The notes below the pieces were generated by a model, which had not been told where the DNA came from, made no database searches, and saw only the letters and a list, made by a program, of their open reading frames with translations. DNA of 17,752 nucleotides from Opitutaceae bacterium UBA3033 (GTDB lineage: Bacteria > Verrucomicrobiota > Verrucomicrobiia > Opitutales > Opitutaceae): contig DFDG01000139.1 in assembly GCA_002367815.1 (NCBI GenBank), forward strand, positions 8,946 through 26,697, given 5' to 3'. Of the stretch, positions 8,713-16,727 are shown one piece after another; within the stretch, counting starts at the first letter, position 1, and each line of letters starts with the position of its first letter. The position numbers and the translations under genes were made by a program.

Positions 8713-8737
8713 AACCGTCATTCGTGGCGGTTTTTTT
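8713..8737 (+). terminator. Rho-independent terminator after ndk
   Basis: An 8-bp stem, AACCGTCA/TGGCGGTT with one G-U pair, closes a TTCG tetraloop (8721-8724) and runs into seven T residues at 8731-8737. UUCG loops are exceptionally stable in RNA. It ends the glgA-phr-epimerase-ndk run. The reverse strand has no T-tract, so it acts one way. Confidence 0.9.
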
Positions 8738-8849
8738 ATGTCTCTCATATGAGGGTAGAAATGAGCTCCAGGCATTGGTAACCTTCTACCTCAACCCTCA
8801 AATGGCCTGTTTCTCTATCTTTTACTGTAGACCCCCGCTCTTGAGAAAT

Positions 8850-8923
8850 TGGAGGCGCGGGGCGGAATCGAACCGCCGATAGAGCTTTTGCAGAGCTCGG
8901 CCTTACCACTTGGCGACCGCGCC
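8850..8923 (-). tRNA. tRNA-Cys (anticodon GCA)
   Basis: Read on the minus strand, the gene folds into a full cloverleaf of 74 nt. The 7-bp acceptor stem is GGCGCGG/CCGCGCC. The D-arm is GCC/GGC, and a 5-bp anticodon stem GAGCT/AGCTC closes the loop CTGCAAA with anticodon GCA. The T-arm is CGGCG with a TTCGATT-type loop. The discriminator base is U73, a known identity element for cysteinyl-tRNA synthetase, and CCA is encoded (8850-8852). It lies downstream of, and on the same strand as, the interrupted histidine kinase gene, and tail-to-tail with ndk. I found no convincing promoter directly upstream. Confidence 0.97.
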
Positions 8924-9005
8924 ATTAATACAATGGGGGCGCAAGTTGCAGGAAAAAAAACGCCGCCGCAAGAACTGAAATGCAAAACCTGTAATCTGCG
9001 GTTCC

Positions 9006-10442
9006 TTACCAGGATGGGTTGGGGGTGTCCGCTTCATCCTGATACTCCATTTCCATGGTAAAACGGAATGTGCTGCCTTCGCCTGGCTTGCTTTCCACTG
9101 AGATCGAGCCGCCCATCATTTCGCAAAGTCGTTTGGATATGGCCAATCCCAGTCCGGTGCCGATTCGCCGTCTCTGGGCGGAACTGTCCACTTGGCTGAA
9201 TGGTTGGAAGAGTTGGCTGAAGCTTTCGGATTCTATGCCAACCCCGGTATCCGTAATCGTAAAGAAGAGTCGCACGCTATGTTTAGGGTCCACGTTTCGA
9301 CGAGTTTTACTGCATGAAAGGTTGGCCTCAATTTTCCCGCGCTCTGTGAACTTAATGGCATTACTCAACAAATTGGTCAGGATTTGTCTTAAACGGGATT
9401 CATCACCGATGACGATCTCCGGGACGTCCGATGAGATGTTGCATTCCAATTTAAGGCCGGAATGCTTGGCCTCGCGGATAAAAAACGCGCAAATATCTTT
9501 GGTGCACGCGTGAAGCCCAAATGGGGCGTTAATAATTTCCAATTTTCCGGCCTCTATTTTTGATAGATCGAGGATATCGTTAATCAGTTTGGAGAGGGCA
9601 ACTCCACTGGTGCGAATCATATCAACCTGCTCGCGCTAATCCTGCGTGAGATCGGTTTGACCAAGAATGTCGGCAAATCCCATGATGCCGTTGATGGGAG
9701 TGCGAATCTCGTGACTGACTACCGCCAGAAATTGGCCCTTGGCCCGATCAGCGGCTTCAGCGGCTTCCTTGGCTTTCACCAAAGCAACCTCGGCTTCTTT
9801 GCGTTTGGTGATATCGTGTCCCACAGCCTGATACTCCAACAAGATGCCGCGGTCGTCCCTGATCGGTCGTTGAGTCCAATGGATGCATGCGATGGATCCA
9901 TTGGGAAGTTTCAGTTCAAATTCGCGACTCTGGGTCACGTGGTTGACGATATGGCCAGCATCGAAAAATGGAATGATTTCACTGACCAGTTCATGACGCT
10001 TCCGACCGAATGCCTGAGCATAGGAACCGTTGACAAAAGTAAGCCGCCCGTCGGGTCGGTAACGACAGATCATATCTATCTGATCTTCAACAATACCCCG
10101 ATAACTGGCTTCAACCTTTTGTAATGATTTGGCCATACGTTCAATATTTCTGGCCAATCCAATAATTTCGTCGTGGTCACTTTCATCCTCATTGGTTTCG
10201 TCCAAGTTCGGATATTTGGCGGAATTACGCAGAGTGTGTAATCGTTCAACCATGTTACGATCCCAAACGTAGCCCGCCAGCACGAGCAGGATACAGCCAA
10301 TGATGGATAATCCCACGATATAAAAGGCGGATCCCAGATGTTCACGCAGTTCATCCTGCACGATCAACGCCAATAACGATATGACCAAAGCGAGGGATAG
10401 CGTCAGGATCAGGATCGTTTTTCTGTGCGCGGATTCGAGCAT
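9006..10442 (-). pseudogene. PAS-domain membrane sensor histidine kinase, interrupted by an in-frame amber codon
   Basis: One reading frame of 478 codons encodes a hybrid-type sensor kinase without a receiver domain. It has two transmembrane helices (about 10-28 and 38-58) with a very short periplasmic loop, then a HAMP-like linker and a PAS domain (about 110-215). The HisKA signature VVSHEIRTPING has phospho-acceptor H244. A TAG at 9636-9638 is codon 269. Past it, the frame continues with REQVDMIRTSG and DILDLSKIEAGKL, then a complete HATPase domain: N-box around N360, DTGVGI (398-403), FQPFSQVD, and GTGLGL (428-433). The first stop-free part has 268 codons. The second could restart at ATG 9620 (204 codons), which follows an AGG-containing stretch. 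No frameshift or other stop is present, so the lesion is a single base: family members have Gln (CAG) here. No response regulator is adjacent. Confidence 0.85.
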
Positions 10443-10603
10443 AGGTCAGAGATCGGAAGATGAAGTTCGGTCTTATAAAAGTCTAACATTAATATCCCGA
10501 CCCACATGATTAGATTGTGCTTTATACAGACCTCGTTTCTTAAATGATCGCTGGGTCTATAGCTCAAAGCCCATTTCCCATTGTTCGCCAATACTACTCC
10601 TTT

Positions 10604-11263
10604 ATGTCATCGCCAAACAAACCGGTACTTATTTTCCAAGGAGGTTGGGACGGTCACCAACCTGTTCAATGTGCGGAACTAATTGCCGGTAAACTTACCG
10701 ACAGAGGGCTCCAGGTTGAGGTGGTGGATTCACTGACGTGTTTGGAAGATGAAGCGAAATTAAAGTCCTATGCTTTAATTGTTCCCCTCTGGACTTGTGG
10801 CACGCTTACCGGCCCACAAGAAAATAATCTCGTGAATGCGGTGATTAGTGGAGTGGGGATCGCCGGTTTTCACGGCGGCATGGGTGACGCTTTCCGTGGC
10901 TCGATCAATTACCAGTGGATGACCGGAGGCCAATTTTTGGGACACCCGGACAACATCAAGGATTATACCATCAGAATCGTGGATCGGGACGACCCGATTA
11001 CGAAGGGTATCCCCGACTTCAAAGTGTGCAGCGAGCAATATTATATGCTGGTTGATCCCCGCAATGAAGTGCTCGCCGTGACCACACACCAATCACTCAG
11101 TGCGCCTTGGACCAATGGGGTGGAAATGCCTTTCGTATGGAAGAAAGTGCACGGAACGGGCCGGGTATTCTATTCGGCCAGCGGTCATCAGTGTCGCGAA
11201 TTTCTGGATTATCCCGAGCAATTGGAAATTACTTTGCGCGGAATGGTTTGGGCTGCCCGTTAA
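10604..11263 (+). CDS. ThuA-like domain protein
   Basis: A 219-aa soluble protein with the ThuA (trehalose-utilisation-like) fold, a relative of class I glutamine amidotransferases that lacks the usual catalytic triad. Visible family traits are FQGGWDGHQ (residues 11-19) after the first strand, GIAGFHGGMGDAF (85-97) with conserved H90, YYMLVDP (146-152), and the closing GRVFYSASGH (186-195). ThuA proteins are often found with sugar dehydrogenases, and in some cases act with them on keto-disaccharides; the substrate here is unknown. I chose ATG 10604 rather than the upstream ATG at 10544, because the preceding 20 codons are not conserved-looking and the fold starts at residue 7. No Shine-Dalgarno is seen. 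It is 8 bp upstream of the Gfo/Idh/MocA gene, so the two form a pair. It is divergent from the kinase gene. Confidence 0.88.
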   Translation: MSSPNKPVLIFQGGWDGHQPVQCAELIAGKLTDRGLQVEVVDSLTCLEDEAKLKSYALIVPLWTCGTLTGPQENNLVNAVISGVGIAGFHGGMGDAFRGSINYQWMTGGQFLGHPDNIKDYTIRIVDRDDPITKGIPDFKVCSEQYYMLVDPRNEVLAVTTHQSLSAPWTNGVEMPFVWKKVHGTGRVFYSASGHQCREFLDYPEQLEITLRGMVWAAR

Positions 11264-11271
11264 ATTTCCCA

Positions 11272-12306
11272 ATGAATGCTTCTTATAACAATCCCTCAGA
11301 TATCAAGGTGGCGGTCGTTGGCTACGGCGGTATCTACAACATGGGCAAGATCCACCTAAACGACGTGCAGAAGGCGGGAATGACGCCTCGAGCTGCCGTG
11401 GAATTGGATGCGACCCGGCTAGCGTTGGCGCCGCAGGATTTCCCCGGAATTCAGACCTATACGACGGTGGAAGAGATGCTCGCCAAGTCCGACGCGAACT
11501 TGGTGATTCTGATCACGCCACATAATACCCATGCACCTCTGGCGCTGCAGTGTATCGCAGCCGGACGCCATGTGGTTTGTGAGAAGCCTTTTGCCATCAC
11601 CACGGAGGAATGTGATGAAATGATAGCTGCAGCGAAGAAAGCGGGGGTGATGCTATCCACGTTCCACAATCGCCATTGGGATGGCTCGGTGGTCAAGGCA
11701 CTCGAGGTCGTGCAGTCGGGTAACATTGGGGATATTGTTCGCATCGAGTGCCACATGGGGCAGTGGAACAAACCCGGCGATATTTGGCGGGCCAGTAAGA
11801 GTATTTCGGGCGGTATTCTCTATGACTGGGGCGTGCATTTACTGGAGTATGCTCTGCAACTGGTTAATTCGGAGATCACGGAGGTCTCAGGGTTTTCCAA
11901 ACGAGGTTTTTGGGCCAATCTAACCAAGTGGAAGGATGACACCATTGAGGATGAGGCTTTTGCCACGGTGCGATTCAAAAGCGGTGCTTGGGTTACCTTA
12001 TGCGTGACACATATCGATTCGAATCCGAAGCGAGGCATGTTTGAGGTGACGGGCACCAAGGGCTCCATGGTGCTGGAGTATGACACCCATGAAATTATCG
12101 TGCGCGATGGTGAAAAAACGATTGTGACCAAGGCAAAGAATCCCAAGGAAAAATGGGAAATGTTTTATGTCAATATTGCCGCCCATCTCACGAAAAACGA
12201 GCCGCTGGTAATAACTCCGGAATGGGCGCGGCGGCCGATACACATTCTTGATCTGGCAGATCGAAGCGCGCGGGAAGGACGAGCCATAACGGCTCGATAC
12301 AGTTGA
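11272..12306 (+). CDS. Gfo/Idh/MocA-family NAD(P)-dependent oxidoreductase
   Basis: A 344-aa sugar-type dehydrogenase with the two-domain Gfo/Idh/MocA layout. The N-terminal Rossmann domain has VVGYGGIYNMG (15-25). The family signature CEKPFAIT is at 103-110, with K105 as the conserved lysine. The C-terminal alpha/beta domain carries GGILYDWGVHLLEYAL (180-195), whose D185 and H189 match the catalytic Asp/His pair. It would oxidise or reduce a hydroxyl of a sugar or polyol, but the substrate cannot be told. The ATG at 11272 is preferred over an in-frame ATG at 11107, which would overlap the ThuA gene by 157 bp in another frame. It lies 8 bp after ThuA and is followed by a strong bidirectional terminator. 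It shares family membership with typical inositol and trehalose pathway genes. Confidence 0.93.
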   Translation: MNASYNNPSDIKVAVVGYGGIYNMGKIHLNDVQKAGMTPRAAVELDATRLALAPQDFPGIQTYTTVEEMLAKSDANLVILITPHNTHAPLALQCIAAGRHVVCEKPFAITTEECDEMIAAAKKAGVMLSTFHNRHWDGSVVKALEVVQSGNIGDIVRIECHMGQWNKPGDIWRASKSISGGILYDWGVHLLEYALQLVNSEITEVSGFSKRGFWANLTKWKDDTIEDEAFATVRFKSGAWVTLCVTHIDSNPKRGMFEVTGTKGSMVLEYDTHEIIVRDGEKTIVTKAKNPKEKWEMFYVNIAAHLTKNEPLVITPEWARRPIHILDLADRSAREGRAITARYS

Positions 12307-12381
12307 TCTGGCGCGTGGTGGTAAAACAATAATCCTCGGAGCAAACCCTGCGGTATTTTTGTAATTGCTTGCCCATAGATA

Positions 12382-12426
12382 GTCGGGGTCGCCGACCCTG
12401 GATCGGTCTCAACGAGGCCGGCTACA
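12382..12426. repeat. GC-rich dyad, candidate dispersed repeat
   Basis: The gap after the Gfo/Idh/MocA gene contains the inverted repeat GGGTCG-C-CGACCC (12386-12398), then a GACC/GGTC dyad and a GAGGCCGGCTAC stretch. It is not codon-like and lies outside the terminator. It resembles REP-like intergenic elements. Only one copy is in the window, so repeat status is an inference. The rest of the 12307-12477 gap shows nothing else. Confidence 0.3.
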
Positions 12427-12477
12427 GTTATGCCGCAGAGGAATTCCGGGGGTAACGGAGCCCAGCGAATGAAAGCA

Positions 12478-12505
12478 AAAGGCCGACTCGTATGAGTCGG
12501 CCTTT
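12478..12505. terminator. Bidirectional Rho-independent terminator
   Basis: A perfect 12-bp stem, AAAGGCCGACTC/GAGTCGGCCTTT, encloses a GTAT loop (12490-12493). T-rich tails follow in both directions (TTTGTTTT on plus, TTTTGCTTT on minus). It sits between the convergent Gfo/Idh/MocA and TIM-barrel genes and should end both transcripts. Confidence 0.92.
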
Positions 12506-12529
12506 GTTTTGCACGAGATTTACAGTATT

Positions 12530-13378
12530 TTACTTGGCGCGGTTCCAAGCTTTCGCGAGTTCGCGTCGCAACACTGCTGCGTCAGGCCAGGCTGGAGCGA
12601 GTCCGGTAATGTTATAACCAGCGCCACCGACGTGGTAGGGCCCCATTTCCGGACAAACATAAAGCGTCTTGTCCTTGTTTTGCTTGGCGTTTTTCCAGAG
12701 GCGGAACAGATCCTCGGTGAATTTCAGGTAGCTCTTAACTTCGGGAGTAAGTTTTCCGTTATGAGTAACCGAAACCTGGCAATGGTGGCCGTTGAATGGC
12801 CGGCAATGCGATTGATCCGAGTTTTGCACGAGTGCCTTGTTCTTCAACAAGTAGCTGCTGTAGTTGGCCGGGCCGATATGCTTGACCACAGCGAAGTGCG
12901 AGAAATCGAAGTTGATCTTAATCATCTTCCCCATCGCCTGCTTGTAGAGCTTGGCGATTTCATAGGTCTTCTCCGGGGTTTCGGTGCAGGTGTCACGGTG
13001 CACCTCCAATGACATGACAACCCCGCCGATTTTGTCGGCTTCCTTCATCATTCGAATCCAGTTGCGTGCCGCGACGGAGGGCTTGGTGTCTTCGTCATCC
13101 AGCTGGACATTAATTTGCACGGCCCCGGCAGCCTTTTGAGCTGCAATGGCCTTCGCGTACTCGGCGGAATTTCCAGAATTGTTGGAAATGAAGCCGAGCA
13201 GATGTTTGAGTTTATATTTCTGAGCTAGGCGGGCATGTTCCGGAGTGAGCGCAGTGGTGATGCCGTCGAAACCAGCGGCAGCAACTGCGGCGATTTTTTT
13301 CTCCAGTGACCATTCCTTCTTGGGCGTAGGATGACCGACGAGAGACCAGAGGTTGGCGATATGGGCGATTTTAGGCAT
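12530..13378 (-). CDS. Sugar phosphate isomerase/epimerase-like TIM-barrel protein
   Basis: A 282-aa xylose-isomerase-like TIM-barrel protein (AP-endonuclease-2 superfamily), typically a metal-dependent isomerase or epimerase acting on sugars and related hydroxyketones. The strand pattern and candidate metal ligands fit: E125 in SLEVHRD, D158 in NFDFSHF, H191 or H198 in SHCRPFNGHH, and E244 in CPEMGP. No signal peptide is seen. The ATG at 13378 begins the first strand (KIAHIANLW). It is the last gene of the four-gene minus-strand operon, 21 bp after the dehydrogenase stop, and abuts the bidirectional terminator. Some relatives are dehydratases or DNA nucleases, but operon context favours sugar or hydroxyacid chemistry. 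Exact substrate unknown. Confidence 0.85.
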   Translation of the reverse strand: MPKIAHIANLWSLVGHPTPKKEWSLEKKIAAVAAAGFDGITTALTPEHARLAQKYKLKHLLGFISNNSGNSAEYAKAIAAQKAAGAVQINVQLDDEDTKPSVAARNWIRMMKEADKIGGVVMSLEVHRDTCTETPEKTYEIAKLYKQAMGKMIKINFDFSHFAVVKHIGPANYSSYLLKNKALVQNSDQSHCRPFNGHHCQVSVTHNGKLTPEVKSYLKFTEDLFRLWKNAKQNKDKTLYVCPEMGPYHVGGAGYNITGLAPAWPDAAVLRRELAKAWNRAK

Positions 13379-13399
13379 GGGGATAGTATGAATTGTTGA

Positions 13400-14284
13400 T
13401 TAAGCGTGACGGCCCTTGAAGGTGAGTTCTGCGACCCCGGATTTATCCAGATTGCCCAGGCCGAGTGCGACCATTTTTTCGAATTGTTGTTTGGTGGCAG
13501 AGGCGAGCGGCATGTTGATGCCCACTTCAGCGCCCAAGACCCACGCAATCGTGCTGTCCTTGGCCGCGTGTGCGCCGGAGAAATAGCAGGCATGGTCACG
13601 GTTTTGCATGTCTTCGCCGTCGGTTTTTAGCACCTGAGAGTTGGCTCCAGTTTGCAGGAATACTTCGCGCAGCATGTCGAGGTTCAAGCCCAGTGCTTGT
13701 CCCAATCCGAGGCCTTCCGCGAGGCCGGCGGTGTTGATGTTCATGACCATGTTGACGAGCGCTTTGACCTGCGCGGCCTGGCCTGTCTTGCCCACATAGC
13801 GGAGAGCACTCGAAAGCTTCTCCAGGATTGGTTTCACTTGCACGAAGGTTTTCTTGGCTCCACCGCACATCAGGTATAACGTTCCGTTGCGGGCTTGGGG
13901 GATAGACGATGCCATGCAGCCCTCAAGCGTGACAGCCCCTGCTTTTTTGGCCCGACGTTCAACTTCGACGTGGGTTTTGGGGGTAAGCGTGGCGCAATTG
14001 ATGAAGACCTTACCTTTGGCCTTAATGAGCAAAGAGTCGCCCTTTTCTGCGAATACCCCGTATTGCGAAGCATCGTCGGTGACGACGGTGAAAATAACAT
14101 CGGCGGCCGCAGTTACAGCAGCAAGGGTTTTGGCGTGTTTGGCCCCGATTTCCTTGGCGAGTGACGCGGCGGAAGGAGCGTAACTATCGTATGCTGCGGT
14201 TACTTTATAGCCGCAGTCTTTCAGGCGACGAGCCATGTTGCCGCCCATGCGACCGACTCCAACGAAGGCAATTTTTTCAGACAT
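13400..14284 (-). CDS. NAD(P)-dependent beta-hydroxyacid dehydrogenase (3-hydroxyisobutyrate dehydrogenase family)
   Basis: A 294-aa dehydrogenase of the 3-hydroxyisobutyrate / tartronate semialdehyde / 6-phosphogluconate-like family, which interconverts a beta-hydroxyacid and its semialdehyde. The N-terminal Rossmann site is FVGVGRMGGNMA (7-18). The conserved catalytic lysine is K174 in GQAAQVKALVNM (168-179). The usual substrate motif DAPVSGG is replaced here by EGCMASSIPQARNG (121-134), so the substrate is probably not the standard one. The all-alpha C-terminal domain is complete. The ATG at 14284 starts directly at the Rossmann strand. It is third in the minus-strand operon, 36 bp after the MBL gene and 21 bp before the TIM-barrel gene. 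A dehydrogenase-isomerase pairing suggests sequential steps on one compound. Confidence 0.88.
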   Translation of the reverse strand: MSEKIAFVGVGRMGGNMARRLKDCGYKVTAAYDSYAPSAASLAKEIGAKHAKTLAAVTAAADVIFTVVTDDASQYGVFAEKGDSLLIKAKGKVFINCATLTPKTHVEVERRAKKAGAVTLEGCMASSIPQARNGTLYLMCGGAKKTFVQVKPILEKLSSALRYVGKTGQAAQVKALVNMVMNINTAGLAEGLGLGQALGLNLDMLREVFLQTGANSQVLKTDGEDMQNRDHACYFSGAHAAKDSTIAWVLGAEVGINMPLASATKQQFEKMVALGLGNLDKSGVAELTFKGRHA

Positions 14285-14320
14285 AGTGTAGTGGGTTTTG
14301 GGTTAGAATGAATCTCAGCT

Positions 14321-15145
14321 TTAGCGGGCGAAGAACGGATTGTGAGCTTTCTCCTGAGCAAGAGTGGTCAATGGGCCGTGGCCGGGGGCGATGACAGTGT
14401 CCTTTGGCAGGGTTAAAATCTTGTCCTTGTTGTTACGGTATTGGTCCGCAAAATTAGTGGGACTGCCGCCCATCGAACAGGAGAAAATGGAATCTGCCAC
14501 GATAGCCAAAGGCCAGCTGAGGCCGGTAACATAGAAGGTCGTCATACCGGGTGAATGACCCCAGGTCGTAAGCGTCTTGATGGCTAGATCTCCCAAGTGG
14601 AAATGGGCATTTTCCTTGAAGGTCTGGGCGCCGGGAAAATCCACCGGCTCCAATTCATTGGCCCAGACTTCCGCATCGGCTGATGCCGCCAGTTTTTTGA
14701 GATCGGCGATGTGATCATCATGCGTGTGAGTGATGAAGATATATCGCAGCTTCAGACCTTCGCTCTCGATGGTGTCGATCATGGCCTGACTGTCAGCGCC
14801 CGTATCGAAAGCTGCCGCGTGTTTGGTTTTACCATCCCAGATCAGGTAACTGTTTACCGTCATGTCTTCGAACGGAGTGTTGAACATCGCAAATCCCCGG
14901 GGGAAATTCGGCTGTTCGGGATACCAGGCCTTCCGGGCTAATTCTTCGAGAGAATGGGGCCCCAATTTGAGGTGGCGGGCAACGCGACGAATTACCGCCA
15001 GTAATGGGGTGCCACTTTTCACGGCGGCCAGATCCACGGCACTAACTTCAGCCCGCGCCGCCAGATCCTCATCTGTAATGTGGAGACCGCGCTGGGTCTT
15101 GTTGATTACGTCTTCGAAATTATCTTCAATTGGGATACGGGCCAT
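14321..15145 (-). CDS. MBL-fold metallo-hydrolase with N-terminal HTH-like segment
   Basis: A 274-aa metallo-beta-lactamase-fold hydrolase with a glyoxalase-II-like metal site: HTHDDH (H140, H142, D144, H145), H197 in WGHSPGM, D218 in VADSIF, and H256 in APGHGP. Such sites bind two metal ions and usually hydrolyse thioesters or lactones. The N-terminal ~70 residues look like a small helical, XRE/Cro-type HTH-like domain (DLAARAEVSAVDLAAVKSG); no role for it is known. I chose ATG 15145 because a frame extension to a TTG at 15175 adds ten non-conserved residues, and a GGTAG-like stretch sits 5 nt before the ATG. It is second in the operon, 36 bp upstream of the dehydrogenase gene. The XRE-like part could be a dimerisation module rather than DNA-binding. 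Confidence 0.85.
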   Translation of the reverse strand: MARIPIEDNFEDVINKTQRGLHITDEDLAARAEVSAVDLAAVKSGTPLLAVIRRVARHLKLGPHSLEELARKAWYPEQPNFPRGFAMFNTPFEDMTVNSYLIWDGKTKHAAAFDTGADSQAMIDTIESEGLKLRYIFITHTHDDHIADLKKLAASADAEVWANELEPVDFPGAQTFKENAHFHLGDLAIKTLTTWGHSPGMTTFYVTGLSWPLAIVADSIFSCSMGGSPTNFADQYRNNKDKILTLPKDTVIAPGHGPLTTLAQEKAHNPFFAR

Positions 15146-15233
15146 TGCTACCGAGTAAATGCGATTGGTTAACAAGCGTGCAAGCCGAATGCCTGCGAAA
15201 ATCGGGGCGAGGCTTCGGTCACGGACTTAAACA

Positions 15234-16721
15234 TCACATGGGTTTCGGTGAACGCGGCGGACAGGTGGCGGCATTGGCGAGCGGATAGGACGCCTGGATG
15301 CGCTTGAGCAAATCTTGATAGAAATCAAAGCCCGGGTCGCCGGGTGTGCGGGATAGTTCGCCCTGCAGTTTACCGGCGGCGGCATTGGCTTTGGTTTGGA
15401 ATTCCTCGCGCATCTTCGCGGCACGTTCGCGGTAGTCGGAGTTGTCTATGCCCGCGTGCTCGGCGAGAATCGGCAGCCATTTATGTGCGTATTGGACGTG
15501 CGCGGTTTCATCGATGATGTCGAAGAGCATCATTTCAGCGGATTCGAGATCCTGTCCTTCCTTGAAATCCACATAGCCCTCGTTCTTCACCACGAAGTGA
15601 CCGGTCTCGGCAACCATGCCGATCATGAACACGTGCTGGTAGAGTAACTCAGTAGAAATCGGTTCCATTCGCAGTGGCGCGAGCAGTTGGTTGTGCTGTT
15701 CGCGGGCCTGCTCGATGGGAATGCCCTTTTCGACGGCAATTTCCTGGAGAGCATTGTCGCGATCCTGCAAATCGTAGGGGCCGAAACCGACTTCGTCAAA
15801 ACTGATGCCGAAATCGCACAAGCGCGAATAACCTGAATCACCGTGGCGGGATTCGTCCCAGAGGTGGCGCGAGATGTCGTGATGCCACTGCCATGGCATG
15901 TAGTGTCCGTAGTAAATCCACGCCAATTGGTCGTCAGGGATATTTTTTTCCAACATGTAACCGTAAGCCCAGAACAAGCGGCGGGCCTCGATGCTGGTGG
16001 CGAAGTCGGCGCGAACGTAATCCATGAACGGATGTTTGGCGCGAGTGGGTTCATCCCGGGCAAAGAACCGCCGGAGCTTGAAATCGGTGGAGACGCCGGC
16101 AGGTTTCGCTATTTCGGTGGGAGTGACGGGCAGTGGCGCTTTAAGCAGTCCGCACTTGGCCAGGGCGGTTTCCACCTGCAGCCGGTAGTTATCGTCAGTG
16201 ATGTGGGGATAACGCCGACGGTAATCGCGATACCACAGCCACTGTTGGCTCTTGATTTGGTTGATCTCGTGCAACAGTGCGATGGTCGGGGCGTCGTGGA
16301 TCGGATGAACGGTCGCACTGTATTCGCCGTAGGCGGCCACGAGGGTTTTTAGTAAATACACATGGATGCCGTCGAGGGCGTCGTTTAAAGACGGCGCCAG
16401 CAGCACCAGATTGACGAGGCGTTCAAGCTCGCCGGATACTGGGGCGTCAGGTTTGCCGCCGGGAAATTGTTCTACGCGTTCCCGCAGTCGCCGCACGCAT
16501 TCCGCCTGATCCCAGACGTGGCGATGCAATGTGCTTTTATCGTCCCATGCTGAAATATCCCGCCCCCAGGCGCAGAGTAGGCGGTGGATGGATTTCTCCA
16601 CGTATTGCCAGTCATTCAGCTGATCGACGGTGCGCGGCTTCTGTTTGGCGTCGCGGTTGACCAGCACGGTGCGGATCAGGGGTTTGGGTGATGATGAGGT
16701 GAGAGTGGCGGGGAAACTCAT
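15234..16721 (-). CDS. Ferritin-like di-iron protein, 495 aa, unknown function
   Basis: I do not recognise a named family. Residues about 230-420 form a four-helix carboxylate-bridged di-iron bundle by motif: E258, E290-x-x-H293 (DESRH), E372 (AETGH), and E405-x-x-H408 (DETAH). This is the classic E / ExxH / E / ExxH ligand order of ferritin-like oxygenases, rubrerythrins and desaturases. The third helix also has H375 next to the site. Residues 1-230 are helical and mostly unassigned, with a further YGEYSATVH region near 131. A Pro-rich tail closes the protein. No signal peptide or membrane segment is seen. The ATG at 16721 has no Shine-Dalgarno; a TATATT box ends 6 nt before it. It is the first gene of the operon, divergent from AraC. 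An oxygenase or desaturase role is possible but unproven; DUF455-like families are only distant candidates. Confidence 0.72.
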   Translation of the reverse strand: MSFPATLTSSSPKPLIRTVLVNRDAKQKPRTVDQLNDWQYVEKSIHRLLCAWGRDISAWDDKSTLHRHVWDQAECVRRLRERVEQFPGGKPDAPVSGELERLVNLVLLAPSLNDALDGIHVYLLKTLVAAYGEYSATVHPIHDAPTIALLHEINQIKSQQWLWYRDYRRRYPHITDDNYRLQVETALAKCGLLKAPLPVTPTEIAKPAGVSTDFKLRRFFARDEPTRAKHPFMDYVRADFATSIEARRLFWAYGYMLEKNIPDDQLAWIYYGHYMPWQWHHDISRHLWDESRHGDSGYSRLCDFGISFDEVGFGPYDLQDRDNALQEIAVEKGIPIEQAREQHNQLLAPLRMEPISTELLYQHVFMIGMVAETGHFVVKNEGYVDFKEGQDLESAEMMLFDIIDETAHVQYAHKWLPILAEHAGIDNSDYRERAAKMREEFQTKANAAAGKLQGELSRTPGDPGFDFYQDLLKRIQASYPLANAATCPPRSPKPM

Positions 16722-16727
16722 GACCAG

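Noticed and set aside
8924..8933. TATTAA as the -10 box of the tRNA-Cys gene
   Set aside because: It ends 1 nt before the mature tRNA 5' end, too close for transcription to start before the tRNA.
8953..9005. Terminator for the histidine kinase at the minus-strand T8 tract
   Set aside because: The only hairpin has 5 pairs around a long loop and is not adjacent to the T-tract.
10544..10603. Upstream in-frame ATG for the ThuA-like gene
   Set aside because: The extra 20 residues are not part of the fold and no ribosome-binding site precedes them.
11107..11271. Upstream in-frame ATG for the Gfo/Idh/MocA gene
   Set aside because: It lies inside the ThuA gene, and the 55 extra residues are a shadow of that gene in another frame.
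12165..12548. Minus-strand 127-codon open frame across the end of the Gfo/Idh/MocA gene, the dyad and the terminator
   Set aside because: It reads through the terminator hairpin and the reverse of a conserved gene; composition is not protein-like and there is no recognisable domain.
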